Assembly (NCBI GenBank): GCA_902795905.1
Contig: CADBMY010000303.1
Location: 1-30,100, forward strand
Direction: 5' to 3'
Length of the DNA stretch: 30,100 nt
DNA from: an uncultured Erysipelotrichaceae bacterium
GTDB lineage: Bacteria; Bacillota_I; Bacilli_A; Erysipelotrichales; Erysipelotrichaceae
Shown: positions 1 through 8,793 of the stretch, in pieces
Layout: each line of letters starts with the position of its first letter
Numbering within the stretch: position 1 is the first letter of the stretch
Notes under the pieces: generated by a model
Told to the model about the DNA's origin: nothing
Databases searched by the model: none
Seen by the model: only the letters and a program-made list of their open reading frames with translations
Program-made: the position numbers and the translations under genes

Positions 1-1470
1 CTGGCAGAAGAAGTACTGAAGCAGGGCCGGCAGGTACTGATCCTGGTGCCGGAGATCGCGCTGACACCGCAGATGATCCACCGCGCAGGATCCCGTTTCG
101 GCAGTCATCTTGCGGTATATCATTCCGGGCTGAATGATCAGCAGAAGTACGAGCAGTACAGACGGGTCGCCGAAAGAGAAGCAGAGATCGTTGTCGGTAC
201 CAGAAGTGCTGTCTTTCTGCCGTTTCATGATCTTGGCCTGATCGTCATGGATGAGGAACACGATTCTTCGTATAAACAGGAGAATCAGCCGGCGTATCAC
301 TGCCGGGATATTGCGGCTTTCCGCAGCCGTTATCATCACTGCCGACTGATCCTTGGCAGTGCTACGCCTTCACTGGACAGCTATGCCCGGGCCATTCGCG
401 GTGTCTATCACCTGATCACGCTGAAGGACAGGGTCAACCATACACTGCCGGAAGTAACGGTCATTCCCCTGAAGGAATGCATGAAGAAGGGACAGTCCTA
501 CATCCTTTCCGATCCTCTGCTGGCAAAGATACAGGACAGGCTGGAGAAAAAACAGCAGGTGATCCTGCTGCTGAACCGGCGCGGGTATTCAACGATGCTG
601 AGATGTCAGAACTGTCAGGAGCCGCTGGTATGCCCGCACTGTGATATCACGATGAGCTATCACCGTGAGGAAAGAGTACTGAAGTGTCATACCTGCGGGA
701 CGATCCTGCCGGTGCCGAGGGTCTGTCCGTCCTGCGGGAAACAGGCCGGCTATTCCGGCTACGGGTTCGGCACCCAGCGGCTGGAACAGATGCTCAGTGA
801 ACACTTCCCTGAAGCCAGACTGCTGCGTATGGATGCGGATACGACATCACGCAAGAACGGTCATCAGCAGATCCTGGAGAAATTCGGCAGACATGAGGCA
901 GATATCCTGTTTGGTACACAGATGATCGCCAAGGGACTGGATTACCCCGATGTTACGCTGGTGGGTATCCTGAACGGTGATGAAGGTCTGAACCGTACCG
1001 ACTACCGCAGCTGTGAGGATACATTTGATCTTCTGATGCAGGCAGGCGGCCGCAGCGGCAGGGCCGAAGAGGCAGGCGAGGTCGTCTACCAGGTCTATGA
1101 TCCCGGACATTATGCCGTACAGTGTGCAGCAGCCGGAAATTACGGGAAGTTCTTTGAAGCGGAGATGCGCTTCCGCCATGCCGGACAGTATCCTCCGTAT
1201 ACATACATGATCGCTTTGACCTTTGCGGATAAGGATGAAAAGAACGTATCGCGCTCTGCCCGGTGGTTCTTTGAACATCTGGAAGGAGACTTCAAGAAGA
1301 TCGGTATCATCGCCCTGACGAAGATACAGGATCGTTACCGCAGCCGGATCGTGATCAAGGGCAAGGACAGCGAAGCTCTCAAGGAAGCTGTACGCAAACT
1401 GATCACACCGGAAAACGCGAAATATACAGGATGTCTGCGGGTCAACGTGGATCCGCTGGTGCTTGACTGA
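1..1470 (+). CDS. priA: Primosomal replication restart helicase PriA (5'-truncated by window)
   Basis: PriA is the 3'-5' DNA helicase that reloads the replisome at stalled forks. The reading frame is open from base 1, so the gene starts before the window; the Walker A region and N-terminal DNA-binding domain are missing, and about 489 residues are present. Visible motifs are VPEIALTPQ just inside the window, helicase motif II DEEH (VMDEEHDSSYKQ), GSATPSLDSY (motif III), a zinc-binding insert with four CxxC pairs (CQNC, CPHC, CHTC, CPSC) and the C-terminal helicase motifs GTQMIAKGLDYPDV and GGRSGR. The GTG at base 46 lies inside the conserved motif and is not a start. The TGA shares its last base with the rsmB ATG. 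In Bacillus subtilis def and fmt lie between priA and rsmB; here they do not. Confidence 0.97.
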   Translation: MAEEVLKQGRQVLILVPEIALTPQMIHRAGSRFGSHLAVYHSGLNDQQKYEQYRRVAEREAEIVVGTRSAVFLPFHDLGLIVMDEEHDSSYKQENQPAYHCRDIAAFRSRYHHCRLILGSATPSLDSYARAIRGVYHLITLKDRVNHTLPEVTVIPLKECMKKGQSYILSDPLLAKIQDRLEKKQQVILLLNRRGYSTMLRCQNCQEPLVCPHCDITMSYHREERVLKCHTCGTILPVPRVCPSCGKQAGYSGYGFGTQRLEQMLSEHFPEARLLRMDADTTSRKNGHQQILEKFGRHEADILFGTQMIAKGLDYPDVTLVGILNGDEGLNRTDYRSCEDTFDLLMQAGGRSGRAEEAGEVVYQVYDPGHYAVQCAAAGNYGKFFEAEMRFRHAGQYPPYTYMIALTFADKDEKNVSRSARWFFEHLEGDFKKIGIIALTKIQDRYRSRIVIKGKDSEALKEAVRKLITPENAKYTGCLRVNVDPLVLD

Positions 1471-2717
1471 TGAAGAATGCAAGACAGTATGCTTATGAGA
1501 TCCTGCAGAGGGTCATCCTTGAGGGAGGCTATGCTTCTCTGCTTTTGCGTGCAGGCAGAAACAGGTACAGCCGTGAAGATACAGCCCTGATCAGTGAGAT
1601 CGTCTACGGGACGATACGCCGCTATACACTGCTGCAGTATCAGCTCAAAGGTACCGTGAAGCGCAAGCCTTCGCCAAAGACGGAGGTACTGCTGTGCATG
1701 GGCATGTATCAGCTGTTCTTCCTTGACCGGATACCGGTGTATGCGGTGATCGATGAGACAGTGGAGCTTGCCGGCAGACATGAGGAGGGCTTTGTCAACG
1801 CGGTTCTGCGCAGGGTCAGTGAAAGGGGACTGCACTACTGTCAGGATGAAGATCCTGATCAGGCCCTGGCGGTCAATACCGGTATTCCGCTGTGGCTGAT
1901 CCGCATGTGGAATTCCCACTATGGAAAAGAAACAGCCGAAAGGATATGTACGAACAGTCTTGAGCCGGCAGCCGTATACGGGCGGATCAATCCGCTGAAG
2001 ATCTCCGCACAGAAGCTGCAGGAAGACCCGAAGGTCCGTATGCTGGATGCGTACAGCTTTACGTATGACGGCCTGCTGCAGGAGACAGATTACTTCCGTA
2101 ACGGGGAGATCCTGATCCAGGATAAAGCTTCGGCGGGAATACCGCAGTATCTTGATGTACAGCCGGGGATGAGCGTTTATGATGCCTGCAGTGCACCCGG
2201 AACCAAGGCGCAGATGATCGCTGCCCTGATGCAGAATACCGGGGAGGTGATCGCCAATGATGATGATCCCGACCGGGTCAGGCTGATCGATGAACTGATG
2301 CAGAGAACCGGTACTGTAAATGTGCGGACCACCGTCAGTGACGCCTCCGTGTTTGTGCCTGCGTATGAGGGATACTTTGACAGGATCCTGCTGGATGTGC
2401 CCTGTTCAGGGCTTGGCGATCTGCGTCACAAGCCGGAGATCCGCTACCATGTACAGCCGGAGAGTCTGGACCAGATCACAGCTCTGCAGAAGCGCATACT
2501 GGAGAATACCTGCCGATACCTGAAGAAGGACGGGATACTTGTCTACAGTACGTGTACACTGAACCGCAAGGAGAATGAAAACCAGATCCGTGATTTCCTG
2601 AAGGAACATCCGGAGTTTACACTGACAGAGGAAAGAACGATCTTTCCGTTTGAAGAAGGAACTGACGGGTTTTACTGTGCCCGGCTGATAAAAACAGGGA
2701 ATTCTATGGTAGAATGA
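1470..2717 (+). CDS. rsmB: 16S rRNA (cytosine-5) methyltransferase RsmB
   Basis: RsmB uses S-adenosylmethionine to methylate C967 (E. coli numbering) of 16S rRNA. The 415-residue protein has an N-terminal NusB-like RNA-binding domain (about 1-125) and a C-terminal Rossmann methyltransferase. Visible are the SAM-binding loop DACSAPGTKAQ (238-248), the motif IV cysteine in LDVPCSGLGDLRHKPE (C312) and the motif VI nucleophile in YSTCTLNRKENE (C362). The ATG overlaps the priA stop by one base and no clear ribosome binding site is seen, so translation is probably coupled to priA. The end overlaps rlmN as ATGA. Length is slightly short of the usual 430-450 residues, but all motifs are present. Confidence 0.96.
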   Translation: MKNARQYAYEILQRVILEGGYASLLLRAGRNRYSREDTALISEIVYGTIRRYTLLQYQLKGTVKRKPSPKTEVLLCMGMYQLFFLDRIPVYAVIDETVELAGRHEEGFVNAVLRRVSERGLHYCQDEDPDQALAVNTGIPLWLIRMWNSHYGKETAERICTNSLEPAAVYGRINPLKISAQKLQEDPKVRMLDAYSFTYDGLLQETDYFRNGEILIQDKASAGIPQYLDVQPGMSVYDACSAPGTKAQMIAALMQNTGEVIANDDDPDRVRLIDELMQRTGTVNVRTTVSDASVFVPAYEGYFDRILLDVPCSGLGDLRHKPEIRYHVQPESLDQITALQKRILENTCRYLKKDGILVYSTCTLNRKENENQIRDFLKEHPEFTLTEERTIFPFEEGTDGFYCARLIKTGNSMVE

Positions 2718-3766
2718 AGGCTATGCAAAGTATATATGATTTCACATTGACTCAGCTGGAAGAAATGCTGGGAGAACTGGGACAGAAACCATACAGGGCA
2801 AAACAGATCTATGCCTGGCTTTACCGTAAGCGGGCAGAGAGCTTCGAAGAGATGACAGATCTGCCTGCGGGATTGATCACACAGTTATCCGAGAGATATG
2901 TGATCATGCCGGTGACCCTGGTCGATAAGCAGGTAGCCAGAGACGGCACCGCCAAATATCTGTTTGAGATGCAGGACGGGATGACCGTAGAGACAGTGCT
3001 GATGCATTTCAGCTTCGGCAAAAGTGTCTGCGTATCTTCACAGGTCGGCTGCAACATGGGCTGTACGTTCTGTGCTTCCGGACTGCTGAAGAAGCAGAGA
3101 GATCTGACCTCCGGAGAGATGACGGCACAGATCATGTATATTCAGAAGGAACTGGATGCGGAAGGCAGCCGGGTGGATAATATCGTGATCATGGGAACGG
3201 GAGAGCCGTTTGATAACTATGACAATGTACTGGACTTCTGCAGGACGGTGAACAGTGATCACGGCCTGGCGATCGGCGCCAGACATATTACGATCTCGAC
3301 ATGCGGTATCGTACCGAAGATCAAGGCGTTTGCCAAAGAGCGTTTTCAGTATAATCTGGCGATCTCTCTGCATGCCCCGAATGACGAACTGCGCCGGAAA
3401 CTGATGCCGGTGGACAGGGCATATCCGCTGGATCAGCTGATGCAGGCTCTGCGTGAGTACAGCACGGATAATCACCGCCGGATCACGTTTGAATACATAT
3501 TATTGAAGGGTGTCAATGACAGCGATCATGATGCTGTGGAACTGGCAGACCTGATCCGCGGGATGAATGCCTATGTGAATCTGATCCCGTATAACGAAGT
3601 TGATGAAAATGAATACCGGACAACGGATGACAGGACGGCTCTGCACTTTTATGATGTGCTGATGAAGCACGGGGTCAAGGCAACACTGCGTACGAAGCAC
3701 GGTGAAGATATTGACGCTGCCTGCGGACAATTGCGGGCAAGGCATGAAAGGGCAGGAAAGGCCTGA
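2714..3766 (+). CDS. rlmN: Dual-specificity 23S rRNA/tRNA adenine-C2 methyltransferase RlmN
   Basis: RlmN is a radical SAM enzyme that methylates C2 of A2503 in 23S rRNA and of A37 in some tRNAs. The 350-residue protein carries the radical-SAM cluster motif CNMGCTFC (C113, C117, C120), the GTGEPFDNYDNV glycine-rich strand and a C-terminal cysteine in DIDAACGQL (C337) that fits the methyl-carrier position. The N-terminal helical domain YRAKQIYAWLYRK is typical of RlmN. I prefer RlmN over the resistance paralogue Cfr because of the housekeeping context directly after rsmB. The ATG overlaps the rsmB TGA by four bases (ATGA); a second in-frame ATG lies three codons downstream. Confidence 0.96.
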   Translation: MKAMQSIYDFTLTQLEEMLGELGQKPYRAKQIYAWLYRKRAESFEEMTDLPAGLITQLSERYVIMPVTLVDKQVARDGTAKYLFEMQDGMTVETVLMHFSFGKSVCVSSQVGCNMGCTFCASGLLKKQRDLTSGEMTAQIMYIQKELDAEGSRVDNIVIMGTGEPFDNYDNVLDFCRTVNSDHGLAIGARHITISTCGIVPKIKAFAKERFQYNLAISLHAPNDELRRKLMPVDRAYPLDQLMQALREYSTDNHRRITFEYILLKGVNDSDHDAVELADLIRGMNAYVNLIPYNEVDENEYRTTDDRTALHFYDVLMKHGVKATLRTKHGEDIDAACGQLRARHERAGKA

Positions 3767-4518
3767 TGAAGTATTACGGACTGACGGACCGCGGCAAGAT
3801 GCGGCGCACCAATCAGGATAACTACGTGATCGCTACCAATGAAGTCGGGGATGTATTTGCAATCGTCTGTGACGGCATCGGCGGCGGCCGCGGCGGAGAT
3901 GTCGCAAGTCATCTTGCGGTCTCCTATTTTTCCGTTGCTTTTGCGTCGAATCATGGCTTTAAAGAAGGAAAGGAAGTCCGCAGCTGGATCGCCAGACACG
4001 TCGAGGAAGCGAACCGGCTGATCCTGAAGACAGGAAAAGAAAACAGTGAACTGGCCGGCATGGGTACGACATTCTGTGCGGTCATGATCACTTCAGCAGG
4101 CAATTATCTGGCGAATATCGGGGATTCCCGTGTTTACGCCTACAGAAATAACGATATGTTCAAAGCCGTGACAACAGATCACACGCTGGTCAATGACATG
4201 ATCAGACACGGAGAACTGACCCGCAAGGAGGCAGCTTCGTTTCCGCAGAAGAATGTCCTGACCAATGCGCTTGGGGTCTGGGAGAATGTGCGCTGTGATA
4301 TTGAAGCCTATGCGGACAGGGTGGATGGTTTTCTCGTCTGCAGTGACGGGCTGTACGGATATGTCAGTGAGAAACAGATCCGCAGGATCATCTATGATTC
4401 CGATCATCTGCCGAATCTGCGCGTAAAACAGCTGATCAAGGCAGCACTGGATGCCGGCGGTTATGACAATATCACGGCGATCCTGATCGATCTGGAAGGA
4501 GCCGGTATGTATGAGTAA
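3766..4518 (+). CDS. prpC: PP2C-type Ser/Thr protein phosphatase (PrpC/Stp)
   Basis: This cytoplasmic PPM-family phosphatase reverses phosphorylation by the neighbouring kinase PrkC. The 250-residue protein shows the full set of metal-binding motifs: GKMRRTNQDNY (D18), VCDGIGGGRGGD (D36), NIGDSRVYAY, VCSDGLYGYV and GGYDNITAILI. The ATG shares one base with the rlmN stop, and GGAAAGG just upstream can serve as ribosome binding site. The stop overlaps the prkC start by eight bases, the usual arrangement of this phosphatase-kinase couple in Bacillota, consistent with balanced synthesis of the two enzymes. Confidence 0.96.
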   Translation: MKYYGLTDRGKMRRTNQDNYVIATNEVGDVFAIVCDGIGGGRGGDVASHLAVSYFSVAFASNHGFKEGKEVRSWIARHVEEANRLILKTGKENSELAGMGTTFCAVMITSAGNYLANIGDSRVYAYRNNDMFKAVTTDHTLVNDMIRHGELTRKEAASFPQKNVLTNALGVWENVRCDIEAYADRVDGFLVCSDGLYGYVSEKQIRRIIYDSDHLPNLRVKQLIKAALDAGGYDNITAILIDLEGAGMYE

Positions 4519-6259
4519 GAATATGATTGCAAACCGGTATGATGTCTTCCAGCATATCGGACAGGGTGGTATGGCCGATGTTTTCCTGGCCATGGATACG
4601 ATCCTGAACAGGCAGGTAGCTGTCAAGATCCTGCGCAGTGAGCTTTGTGCAGATGCCGTAGCGGTACTGCGTTTTGAGCGTGAGGCACAGGCCGCAACAG
4701 CACTGTCACATCCCAATATCGTAGAGATCTATGATGTCGGTGAATACAAGGGACATCAGTATATCGTCATGGAGTATGTTCCGGGCAAGACCCTGAAGCA
4801 GATCATCCGCGACCGCGGAGCACTGCTGAAAGAGGAAGCCGTGGATATCATGAAACAGCTTGTGTCCGGTACTGCCGAAGCCCACAGACGCGGTATTATC
4901 CACCGTGATATCAAGCCGCAGAATGTGATCGTCAGATCTGACGGATCGATCAAGATCCTGGATTTCGGCATTGCCCTGGCCAAAGGAAGCATGCAGCTGA
5001 CGCAGGCAAACAACGTCATGGGATCGGTGCACTATCTGGCGCCGGAGATCGCCCGCGGTGAGTCTGCTTCGGTGCAGAGCGATATCTATTCTCTTGGCAT
5101 CGTACTGTATGAGATGTTAACGGGAGATGTGCCGTTTAAGGCAGATACGGCTGTACAGGTAGCTCTGATGCAGATGCGCAACCAGATTCCCGATGTCCGC
5201 TCGGTCAATCCGGATGTACCGCAGTCTCTGGCAAATGTGATCGCCAGGGCAACAGCCAAGAATAAGGCATACCGTTACCGCAGCTGTCCGGAGATGCTGG
5301 AAGATCTGCGTACATGTCTGAATCCGGAACGGCTGAACGAACCGAAATACATGCCGGGAGCTTCACAGGCTACCGCAAGCATAGCATTTGACGAACTGCC
5401 GGAAGAGACGGAAAAGAAGAAAAAGAACCGCAGCAGTTCTCCTGCACAGGAACCGGCAAGAAAACGTGCAGCGGTAAAAAAGAATCCGCGGACGAATAAA
5501 GTGCTGGTTGCACTGCTGATCATCCTGCTTCTGCTTCTGGCGGCTGCCGGTGTTTACTATGCCCTGGGACTCAGCGGTATTCTGGAGCCGGTCAGCAGAT
5601 ATACAACGGTGCCGGATATCCTCGGCATGACACTGACGGAAGCCAAGGATGTCTGTACGGAAAATGAACTGGTGCTGGATACGGCAAATGTGACGTATGA
5701 GCTTACCGAGAATACTGAGAAGGGGAAGATCTATGCGGTCGTTCCCGAAGTCAGTGAAGAAGTAGAGAAGGGCTCGGAAGTCAGAGTCAGTATCTCCAGC
5801 GGCATAGGTGTGACGGTCGGGGATTACCGCGGCATGAAGATCGAAGATGCAGTCGGAGAACTGGCACAGAAACATCCGAATATCAAAGTGACGGTCGAGG
5901 CGGAAGAGCCTGCCGAAGATGATGAGAGAGCACCCGGTACGGTCATCCGCCAGGAACTGCTGGAACCGTATGCGACGGTCAACCGGGACGCTGCCAGCGA
6001 GATGAAACTTGTCTATCTGGCATATCCGACGATCATCATTCCTGAGAATATTGAAGGCATGGCAATTGATGAAGCGACCGCGATCCTCGAGGAAATGGGT
6101 ACGATCGTTTATACGAGTACACTGGATACGACAAACATGACGGCTGCAGAGATTGCCAATCTGCCGACAGGCATTGTGATCAAGGTCAGTCCGGATGCAG
6201 GCAGCGAGTATACGCAGACCAGAGATAACTTTATTACGATCTACTATTACGGGTATTGA
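4511..6259 (+). CDS. prkC: Membrane Ser/Thr kinase with PASTA domains (PrkC/Stk)
   Basis: This is a eukaryotic-type Ser/Thr kinase that senses peptidoglycan fragments or lipid II through external PASTA domains and regulates wall synthesis and division. The 582-residue protein has a cytoplasmic kinase domain (about 10-270) with glycine loop GQGGMADV, catalytic K39, HRDIKPQNV (D133, K135, N138), DFG (151-153) and APE. A basic, low-complexity juxtamembrane linker (about 300-330) precedes one membrane segment (about 331-353), then three PASTA-like repeats (about 366-431, 432-505, 506-582). The start is preceded by AAGGAG nine bases upstream, inside the end of prpC. Three PASTA units is a common number. 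The stop overlaps the region of the rsgA start. Confidence 0.96.
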   Translation: MSKNMIANRYDVFQHIGQGGMADVFLAMDTILNRQVAVKILRSELCADAVAVLRFEREAQAATALSHPNIVEIYDVGEYKGHQYIVMEYVPGKTLKQIIRDRGALLKEEAVDIMKQLVSGTAEAHRRGIIHRDIKPQNVIVRSDGSIKILDFGIALAKGSMQLTQANNVMGSVHYLAPEIARGESASVQSDIYSLGIVLYEMLTGDVPFKADTAVQVALMQMRNQIPDVRSVNPDVPQSLANVIARATAKNKAYRYRSCPEMLEDLRTCLNPERLNEPKYMPGASQATASIAFDELPEETEKKKKNRSSSPAQEPARKRAAVKKNPRTNKVLVALLIILLLLLAAAGVYYALGLSGILEPVSRYTTVPDILGMTLTEAKDVCTENELVLDTANVTYELTENTEKGKIYAVVPEVSEEVEKGSEVRVSISSGIGVTVGDYRGMKIEDAVGELAQKHPNIKVTVEAEEPAEDDERAPGTVIRQELLEPYATVNRDAASEMKLVYLAYPTIIIPENIEGMAIDEATAILEEMGTIVYTSTLDTTNMTAAEIANLPTGIVIKVSPDAGSEYTQTRDNFITIYYYGY

Positions 6260-6264
6260 TATCT

Positions 6265-7128
6265 ATGATAGCCAGGATCATCAGGATCATATCAAAAAAC
6301 TATACGCTTCTCGATGAACATGGGAATAAACATGATGCTTTGGTCATGGGCAAGGTAAGACTGCAGATGACACCTCTGGCAGGAGATCTCGTGGAAGCGG
6401 ATCTGCTTGACGGGAAGTATGCAATACAGAAGATCCTGCCAAGACATAACCGGCTCTACAGACCGGCAGTGGCGAATGTTGATCAGGCGCTGATCGTCAT
6501 GAGTGTAAAAGATCCGGATTTCTCACCGGTGCTGATCGACAGACTGTCATTCATGATCGCCAATGAAGATATTGAACCTGTACTGATCGTGACAAAGACC
6601 GATCTTCCGTACAGTGAAGAGACGGAACAGGCGATTCAGGCATATGAGAAGGGACCGTTCAGGGTCATCCGGACCAGAAGTGATGAAGTCAGCGAGGAAC
6701 TGAAAGAGATCCTCAGAGGCAAAGTGTCGGTGCTGACAGGGCAGTCAGGCGCCGGTAAATCGACATTGCTGAATACGATCGAGCCTTCATTCCATCTGGC
6801 AACACAGGAGATCTCCAAAGCTCTCGGAAGGGGCAGACATACGACCAGGCATAATGAACTGCATATCGTGGAAAACGGTCTTGTGGCAGATACACCGGGA
6901 TTCAGTTCACTGGATTTTTCGCATATGTCAGCCGAAGATCTGGCTGACAGTGTGATCGAATTCAGACCGTATCTCGGACAGTGCCGGTTCAATGACTGCA
7001 GACACGAGAATGAACCCGGGTGTGCCGTGAAAGAAGCCATGGCTGCCGGAAAGATCTCCGAAAGCAGATATAACAACTATCTCAGCGTACTGAAAATGAT
7101 CCGTGAAAGAAAGGAAAAATACATATGA
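6265..7128 (+). CDS. rsgA: Small ribosomal subunit biogenesis GTPase RsgA
   Basis: RsgA is a circularly permuted GTPase that checks late 30S maturation. An N-terminal OB fold (about 1-70) is followed by the permuted G domain in the order G4 (TKTDL), G1 (GQSGAGKST), G3 (DTPGF), then a C-terminal zinc finger CRFNDCRHENEPGC. The start is uncertain. A TTG at 6256 overlaps the prkC stop, while the ATG at 6265 gives MIARIIRI, which matches the usual family N-terminus better, so I chose it (287 residues). Neither has a strong ribosome binding site; coupling to prkC is likely. The end overlaps rpe as ATGA. Confidence 0.94.
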   Translation: MIARIIRIISKNYTLLDEHGNKHDALVMGKVRLQMTPLAGDLVEADLLDGKYAIQKILPRHNRLYRPAVANVDQALIVMSVKDPDFSPVLIDRLSFMIANEDIEPVLIVTKTDLPYSEETEQAIQAYEKGPFRVIRTRSDEVSEELKEILRGKVSVLTGQSGAGKSTLLNTIEPSFHLATQEISKALGRGRHTTRHNELHIVENGLVADTPGFSSLDFSHMSAEDLADSVIEFRPYLGQCRFNDCRHENEPGCAVKEAMAAGKISESRYNNYLSVLKMIRERKEKYI

Positions 7129-7766
7129 TCGTAGCACCTTCGATATTATCCATGGATTACAGCAGGATGCGGGAACAAACCGCCGAACTGAATGCGTCCG
7201 GTGCTCAGTGGCTTCACTTTGATGTCATGGATGCGCATTTTGTGCCGAATCTGACGTTCGGTCCCGATATTCTGAAAGGCTTTAACAAGCTGACCGATCT
7301 GTTTAAGGATGTGCATCTGATGGTGGATGATCCGACGGAGGTCAGCAGGTATTTTGTGCCGGCAGGAGCTCAGATGATCACGTTTCACATTGAGGCGATA
7401 ACGGCTGAGAAGATCCCGGCACTGCTGCGCTATCTCGAAGAGAACGGGGTAAAAAAGGGCCTGGCGATCAAGCCGAAGACACCGCTTGAAGAACTGAAAC
7501 CGTACCTGCATGATTTTGATATGTTTCTGATCATGTCCGTGGAACCGGGCTTCGGCGGCCAGAAGTTTGATCCTGATGCAGAAGAGCGTATACGTACACT
7601 GCGCAGGTGGTGTGATGAGGAGGGTGTGCATCCGTGGATCCAGGTCGACGGCGGGATCAATGCCGAGACCGGTAAGATCTGCAGAGATGCCGGAGCCGAT
7701 GTGCTGGTTGCCGGTTCGTATATATTCAAAAATGATATCGGAAAGGCAGTGAAGAGTCTTGTCTGA
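7125..7766 (+). CDS. rpe: Ribulose-phosphate 3-epimerase
   Basis: Rpe interconverts ribulose 5-phosphate and xylulose 5-phosphate in the pentose phosphate pathway. The 213-residue TIM barrel has the family motifs APSILSMD, HFDVMDAHFVPNLTFGPD (metal ligands His and Asp), HLMVDDP, SVEPGFGGQKF (phosphate loop) and VDGGIN (catalytic Asp). Length is typical. The ATG overlaps the rsgA TGA by four bases and is preceded by GAAAGGA. The rsgA-rpe-thiN order matches other Bacillota. Confidence 0.97.
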   Translation: MIVAPSILSMDYSRMREQTAELNASGAQWLHFDVMDAHFVPNLTFGPDILKGFNKLTDLFKDVHLMVDDPTEVSRYFVPAGAQMITFHIEAITAEKIPALLRYLEENGVKKGLAIKPKTPLEELKPYLHDFDMFLIMSVEPGFGGQKFDPDAEERIRTLRRWCDEEGVHPWIQVDGGINAETGKICRDAGADVLVAGSYIFKNDIGKAVKSLV

Positions 7767-8370
7767 TACTTGTGTAATGGTATTGGCCGGGGATACGGAT
7801 ATTCCGGTCTGTGATCTTGATTATATCGGTGCCGATGCCGGTGCTCTTCATCTTGCCCAAAAGGGTATACACATGGTGCTGGCACTGGGAGATTATGATT
7901 CCGCAGGCAGTGAATCTGTGGAACTGATCCGCAGGTACAGTGATGAGATGATCACACTGCCGGTAATGAAGGATGACAGTGACAGTGAGGCAGCCATCCG
8001 CAGGGCAGCAGCCATGGGATATAAAAAGATCCTGGTATACGGGGGTCTCGGCGGCAGGATCGATCATGAGATCGTTAATCTGCGTCTTGCCTATGCATAT
8101 CCCGGTACGGTCCTGATCGATCAGATGAACCGCATCGAAGCGCTGACCGAGGGCACGCATACAATAAAAAAAGATACATACAGTTATGTATCCTTCTTTG
8201 CCTGGCAGGAAGCAGAGATCTCTCTGCAGGGGATGAAGTATCCGCTGGATCATGCGGTCATCGGTTTTGAAGATCTGTACACACTGTCCAACGAGATCCT
8301 GGATGAGCAGGGGACAGTTACCGTACACAGAGGCAGAATTCTGATGATCTGTTCGAGAGACAGAAAATGA
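7759..8370 (+). CDS. thiN: Thiamine pyrophosphokinase
   Basis: ThiN transfers pyrophosphate from ATP to thiamine, giving the cofactor thiamine diphosphate. The 203-residue protein has the family motifs ALGDYDS (the GDFDS nucleotide/metal loop), KDDSDSEAAIRRA and GGLGGRIDHEIVNL, followed by a C-terminal beta domain. The start is a TTG overlapping the rpe stop, with GAAAGG twelve bases upstream; an ATG at 7777 would remove six residues and is the alternative. It is the last gene of the long operon and is followed at once by a strong terminator. Confidence 0.93.
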   Translation: MSDTCVMVLAGDTDIPVCDLDYIGADAGALHLAQKGIHMVLALGDYDSAGSESVELIRRYSDEMITLPVMKDDSDSEAAIRRAAAMGYKKILVYGGLGGRIDHEIVNLRLAYAYPGTVLIDQMNRIEALTEGTHTIKKDTYSYVSFFAWQEAEISLQGMKYPLDHAVIGFEDLYTLSNEILDEQGTVTVHRGRILMICSRDRK

Positions 8371-8371
8371 A

Positions 8372-8399
8372 AAAAGATATATCTCACGATATATCTTTT
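8372..8399. terminator. Bidirectional intrinsic terminator between thiN and rpmB
   Basis: A perfect 12-bp stem (AAAAGATATATC and its complement) with a TCAC loop is flanked by T-rich runs in both directions. It starts two bases after the thiN stop and ends six bases before the rpmB stop, so it can end both convergent transcripts. Confidence 0.85.
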
Positions 8400-8404
8400 A
8401 TTTC

Positions 8405-8614
8405 TTACGCTTCTGCCTTGGCAAGCTTCTTCGCTCCGCCTTTGAGGGTCTTCAGGGCACGTGCGGATACACGTACCGTCTTCGGCTTACCGTCGACGAT
8501 CATATGGACCTTCTGTAAATTTACATTCCATTTACGGCGTGTAGCACGTAAGGAATGGGAGCGTCTGTTACCAGACAATGCTTTTTTACCGGATACGGCA
8601 CAAACTCTTGACAT
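8405..8614 (-). CDS. rpmB: 50S ribosomal protein L28
   Basis: L28 is a small basic protein of the large ribosomal subunit. The sequence [16 protein letters not shown] followed by [16 protein letters not shown] is the typical L28 N-terminus, and the chain is 69 residues from the chosen start. Two ATGs are possible; the one at 8614 lies eight bases after AAGGAGG and gives the expected N-terminus, while the one at 8620 is only two bases from it. Only one cysteine (C5) is present, so this is a non-zinc-ribbon form. It converges on thiN and is divergent from ftsA. Confidence 0.97.
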   Translation of the reverse strand: MSRVCAVSGKKALSGNRRSHSLRATRRKWNVNLQKVHMIVDGKPKTVRVSARALKTLKGGAKKLAKAEA

Positions 8615-8646
8615 GACCATAACCTCCTTTTCACAATCGCTTAATT

Positions 8647-8675
8647 AATTTATCACGGTTTATTTGTATTTGCAA
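8647..8675 (-). promoter_or_regulatory. rpmB promoter
   Basis: On the minus strand, TTGCAA (8675-8670) and TAAATT (8652-8647) are separated by 17 bases, with a TG-A extension just before the -10. The expected start is near 8641, leaving a short leader before the AAGGAGG of rpmB. Confidence 0.7.
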
Positions 8676-8755
8676 GGATATTCCCTCTAAATTTAAATGT
8701 AATATCAGAAAGAAAGTCTAAATACCGAGTTTATCCCTTTTTTTGCATGTTTGTA

Positions 8756-8766
8756 TATGATAAAAT
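8756..8766 (+). promoter_or_regulatory. ftsA extended -10 promoter
   Basis: TATGA followed by TAAAAT forms a TRTGn-extended -10. A TTGCAT upstream is too close to act as its -35. The predicted start, around 8773, leaves about 20 bases before the GTG, including AGGAGG (8778-8783). This would separate ftsAZ transcription from the upstream operon. Confidence 0.5.
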
Positions 8767-8793
8767 ATCTTTACGCCAGGAGGGTTATTCGTC

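Noticed and set aside
46..1470. GTG at 46 as the start of priA
   Set aside because: The frame is open to base 1 and the upstream residues (LAEEVLKQGRQVLILVPE) are conserved PriA sequence, so the gene is cut by the window.
847..1482. A 211-codon minus-strand frame antisense to priA
   Set aside because: It is antisense to the conserved PriA helicase motifs, with composition typical of a shadow frame and no start signals.
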